Below, piece by piece: positions 61,628 to 64,000 of a stretch of 64,000 nucleotides of DNA; positions within the stretch are counted from its first letter, which is position 1, and each line of letters begins with the position of its first letter. The notes under the pieces were generated by a model, which had not been told where the DNA came from, did not search any database, and worked only from the letters and a program-made list of their open reading frames with translations. The position numbers were made by a program, and so were the translations under genes. This DNA is from Euglena gracilis (Eukaryota; Euglenida; Euglenophyceae; Euglenales): assembly GCA_039621445.1 (NCBI GenBank), contig CP154957.1:248001-312000 (forward strand). The letters are read 5' to 3'.

Positions 61628-63923
61628 CAGGGTTGGACTGGTTAACTGCCCAAACCCCCTCAATCGATTAACTGCAGTTAACTGGGGGTTTTCTGTCGAT
61701 TAACCGATTAACTGGTCTGCAGCAATGGGAGCTGCATGAACACAGAAGCAGGAGTCGGCTCCATCCAAGGACCCTGAGGTTGCCTGAAGATCAGTTGCCA
61801 TGTGCACCGAGCAGAGGGGCATTCATGCGAACATACATCAGGGCCTCGACAGAGGCATCGGATAGGCAGTTGCGCAGGAATTGTGGAGCAATTTGCGGTG
61901 GGAGAAGGCGCGTTCAACGGCTGCTGGGGCTCAACACTGTGCCTTTATTTCCCGAGTGCCACAAAGCATTTTGTTTTGGTATATATTTCACCCGAAATCC
62001 TCATTTGGAGGCCATCTTTTGGTTTGGTGAACAAAAGCCAAATTCGTGGTCAAATTGCTCAATTTGAGGCGGCTTCGCACAACAAAACAAAGATCATGTC
62101 AAAATGTAGTTGGAAAAGCAACAACAAGCACCACTTCGGGCCACTTTGCAAGCGCATGAATACGGAAGGGATGAGAGTGCGTGCCGCGCACAGTGCTAGT
62201 CTCCGTTGGTGCAACCGCAAGGAAGCGGAGGACTAGCTTTGCCACCTTAGGTGCTGACACAGCCTTATCACGCCAGAATTCTTCCATGTTGGCCGTGTTG
62301 GCACTGGCCACGGCGAATGCACCGTCACGTAAAATGAAAGCCCCCAGTTGTGATTGTAGAGTTGGGCGGTCTAGTGTTTTTTTTCCACTTGCTGCAAGAG
62401 ACTATCTGCCAACCGCTGCCGCTTGTCATCTGGCCAACCAGACTGGTCAATCCCGGGGTCCAAGAGCAAAATGAAGTCAGCCACAGGACTCTCGAAATTC
62501 TTCAACCAGCGGGCATCACACTTTCCCTAAGGAGCACAAAATGCATTAGTGGGGCTTGAGGGACGTGAAACAACCTGTGCATTGTCAAGGAAATGCACAG
62601 CCTTCTTCGGCCTACTTCGGCCTGGAAATGAGCCAGAAATTTCTCTGCAACTCTCTCAGAACCGTAGCCACTGAAGCCTCATCCCGTTGGCAAACATCAG
62701 TTGCGACAGCAAATCGCTTCATAATTTTTACAGCGTGTTCCATAGCCTCCCAATCACTTGCAGGTAAAGCAACCACAGAATTGATGAATGGCCTGAGTTG
62801 AACCTTATTAGGAATGCACATTACCAAGTGTCTGAACATCGGGTGAAAACACACCATCCTGCAATGGGAGTCATACACAGTGTTCCACCTAGTGTCCACA
62901 GGTTTCACCAACTGAAGGGGTTCTTTCTTGGTGGCCTTTTGCACTTCTGCAAGCTTGGCTGCCTCATCCACATCCAATTGAGGGAAAAAATATTTAGACG
63001 TGGAGGTGGAACCAGATGGCCCCTGGAAATGAAACAGAATGGTTTTCGGGTATTTCGGGTATTTTTCAGAGAAATTCTGCAATGCAAGTTGGATGCCACT
63101 GTGATTGTCACCAACGTAGGCAACAAGAATGCCACTCATTTTCTCGATGATTTCTTTTCCCTTTTCCAGGACCTGGGAGAATGATTCGGGAACGCAAGCC
63201 TTGAAACACAGGGGGGGGGGGGCTGTGGCCAGATAGTTTCATGGTCATTGTGGAAGTAGTATGCCTTCTTGTTCACAATCATGGACATGGACTGAAGCTT
63301 CCGATGCACCTTACCACCGTCAATAGCCAACGTCATGAATTGACCTTGAACCAATTTGCCAACCTCGACTTTCAATCTGCAATAGAGCATATTTTTTTGC
63401 ATGCTAGGCAAGCATCAATGGCACCTTTCAGCAAGTTTGGTCATTTCTTCGGACAGAATTTGTCGATCCATTGCTCGAGGAATGAATGAAGCAAACGTTC
63501 TCCAGAACAGAGTGTCCTCAATCAACTCATACGACAAGCCATTGCTCGCCCATGTCACACAAATTAACTCCTAGTCGTTCAGGGGGAACAAGGGTGCCGA
63601 TCCAATGGCAGTCCCCCACTTCAAAGTCCTCTGTTTTTTGGAGGGTGTACCTCGCTCAAGCTTGCGCACAGATGTCAAGTGGTACGCCAAGGACGTTGTG
63701 CCCGACACCCAAGCCCCACAGGGGGCCCATCAGCCTTTGGCACTTGACAAATCGCCTTCTCTCCTTTGGCTTTGGGCTTCTTGAAGTGCGGCCACACACA
63801 AGAATCAGAAAACGACATTGCTCTGAAAATCAGGAAGCAATTAACTGGGTTGGGCTCGATCGATCGATTAACTGGGGGGGTCACAATTGATTAACTGATT
63901 AACGATTAACCAGTCCAACCCTG
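61628..63923 (-). mobile_element. hAT transposon with both ends and target duplication
   Basis: The left end CAGGGTTGGACTGGTTAA is repeated exactly in inverse at the right end (18 bp). AAACGGG stands directly outside both ends (61621-61627, 63924-63930), one base short of the usual 8-bp hAT duplication. Subterminal GATTAACTG-type repeats cluster at 61665-61720 and 63840-63905. The interior encodes a decayed hAT transposase on the minus strand. Confidence 0.85.
62095..63884 (-). pseudogene. hAT transposase of the 61.6-63.9 kb element, decayed
   Basis: The N terminus has a BED-like finger (SCVWPHFKK, about 63800). Then come NGLSYELIEDTL and FASFIPRAMD (about 63550-63480), FMTLAIDGGKVHRKLQS (about 63340), and, behind an acceptor at about 63170, EKMSGILVAYVGDNHSGIQL. 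Next are LVKPVDTRWNTVYDSHCRM (about 62900) and MKRFAVATDVCQRDEASVAT. The end is FWRDKAVSAPKVAKLVLRFL with VAPTETSTVRG (about 62270-62195), the conserved hAT C-terminal block. The CxxH region between the second Asp and PVDTRW is not recognisable, and several breaks or unrecognised introns interrupt the frame, so it is probably inactive. Confidence 0.7.
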
Positions 63924-64000
63924 AAACGGGTTGTTTTTATTATATCGAGAACTGTGTCCCAAACGCCGGTTCGGGCGTGAAACCTGTGCCTGGGACGCCG

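Noticed and set aside
63340-63440. A 21-bp intron (GTGCC...CCTAG) in the second hAT gene and a 26-bp one near 55640
   Set aside because: These would mend the frame, but such sizes are near the minimum known and simple mutation or a wrong border explains them as well.

Overview
This window is nuclear DNA of a eukaryote, most likely a unicellular alga or other protist. The reasons are spliced genes with GT-AG introns (some only 42-51 bp), Ty3/gypsy, DIRS, LINE, hAT and pogo elements, and a multi-exon gene resembling glycosyltransferase family 77. No bacterial operon, rRNA or CRISPR array was seen. The species cannot be named from this sequence. Host gene density is very low and nearly everything is mobile or tandemly repeated DNA. 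Long G/C and A/T homopolymer runs are everywhere, and many reading-frame breaks sit at or near them, so some breaks may be assembly errors rather than mutations.

Layout. 1-10.8 kb: a satellite fragment, a pogo-like transposase gene (about 1.9-3.1 kb, minus), a spliced hAT transposase gene (4.0-7.2 kb, minus) and many short C-tract elements; one of these (7.8-9.3 kb) encloses tandem arrays. 10.8-12.7, 22.07-24.4 and 28.6-30.3 kb: three decayed copies of a large inverted-repeat element with a PHD-like zinc-finger protein. 13-18 kb: satellites, palindromes and minisatellites. 18.19-20.69 kb: a 2.5-kb element with perfect 22-bp terminal inverted repeats and a 5-bp target duplication. 21-28 kb: nested C-tract elements and a 0.93-kb element made of tandem arrays. 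30.3-34 kb: mostly AT-rich, apparently non-coding. 34.1-42.85 kb: a Ty3/gypsy chromovirus followed on the same strand by a very large unrecognised ORF system. 44.4-46.6 kb: a decayed DIRS element (RNase H, Dam-like methyltransferase, tyrosine recombinase). 51.9-54.6 kb: a LINE 3' fragment and the GT77-like host gene, both minus. 55-61 kb: repeats and weak ORFs. 61.63-63.92 kb: a hAT element with both terminal repeats and target duplication.

How it works together. Three short-element families can be separated by target-site duplication: C-tract elements flanked by TA (as in Tc1/mariner/pogo), GGGGGT-ended elements flanked by 3 bp, and one 8-bp family. Two insertions are supported by uninterrupted homologous copies at 13.3-13.5 kb, and a third by restored reading through a reverse transcriptase. 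The pogo-like gene is a plausible but unproven source of transposase for the TA family. The most unusual coding content is the pair of ORFs at 37.4-42.8 kb downstream of the chromovirus pol, in the position an envelope gene would occupy, preceded by a good candidate splice acceptor.
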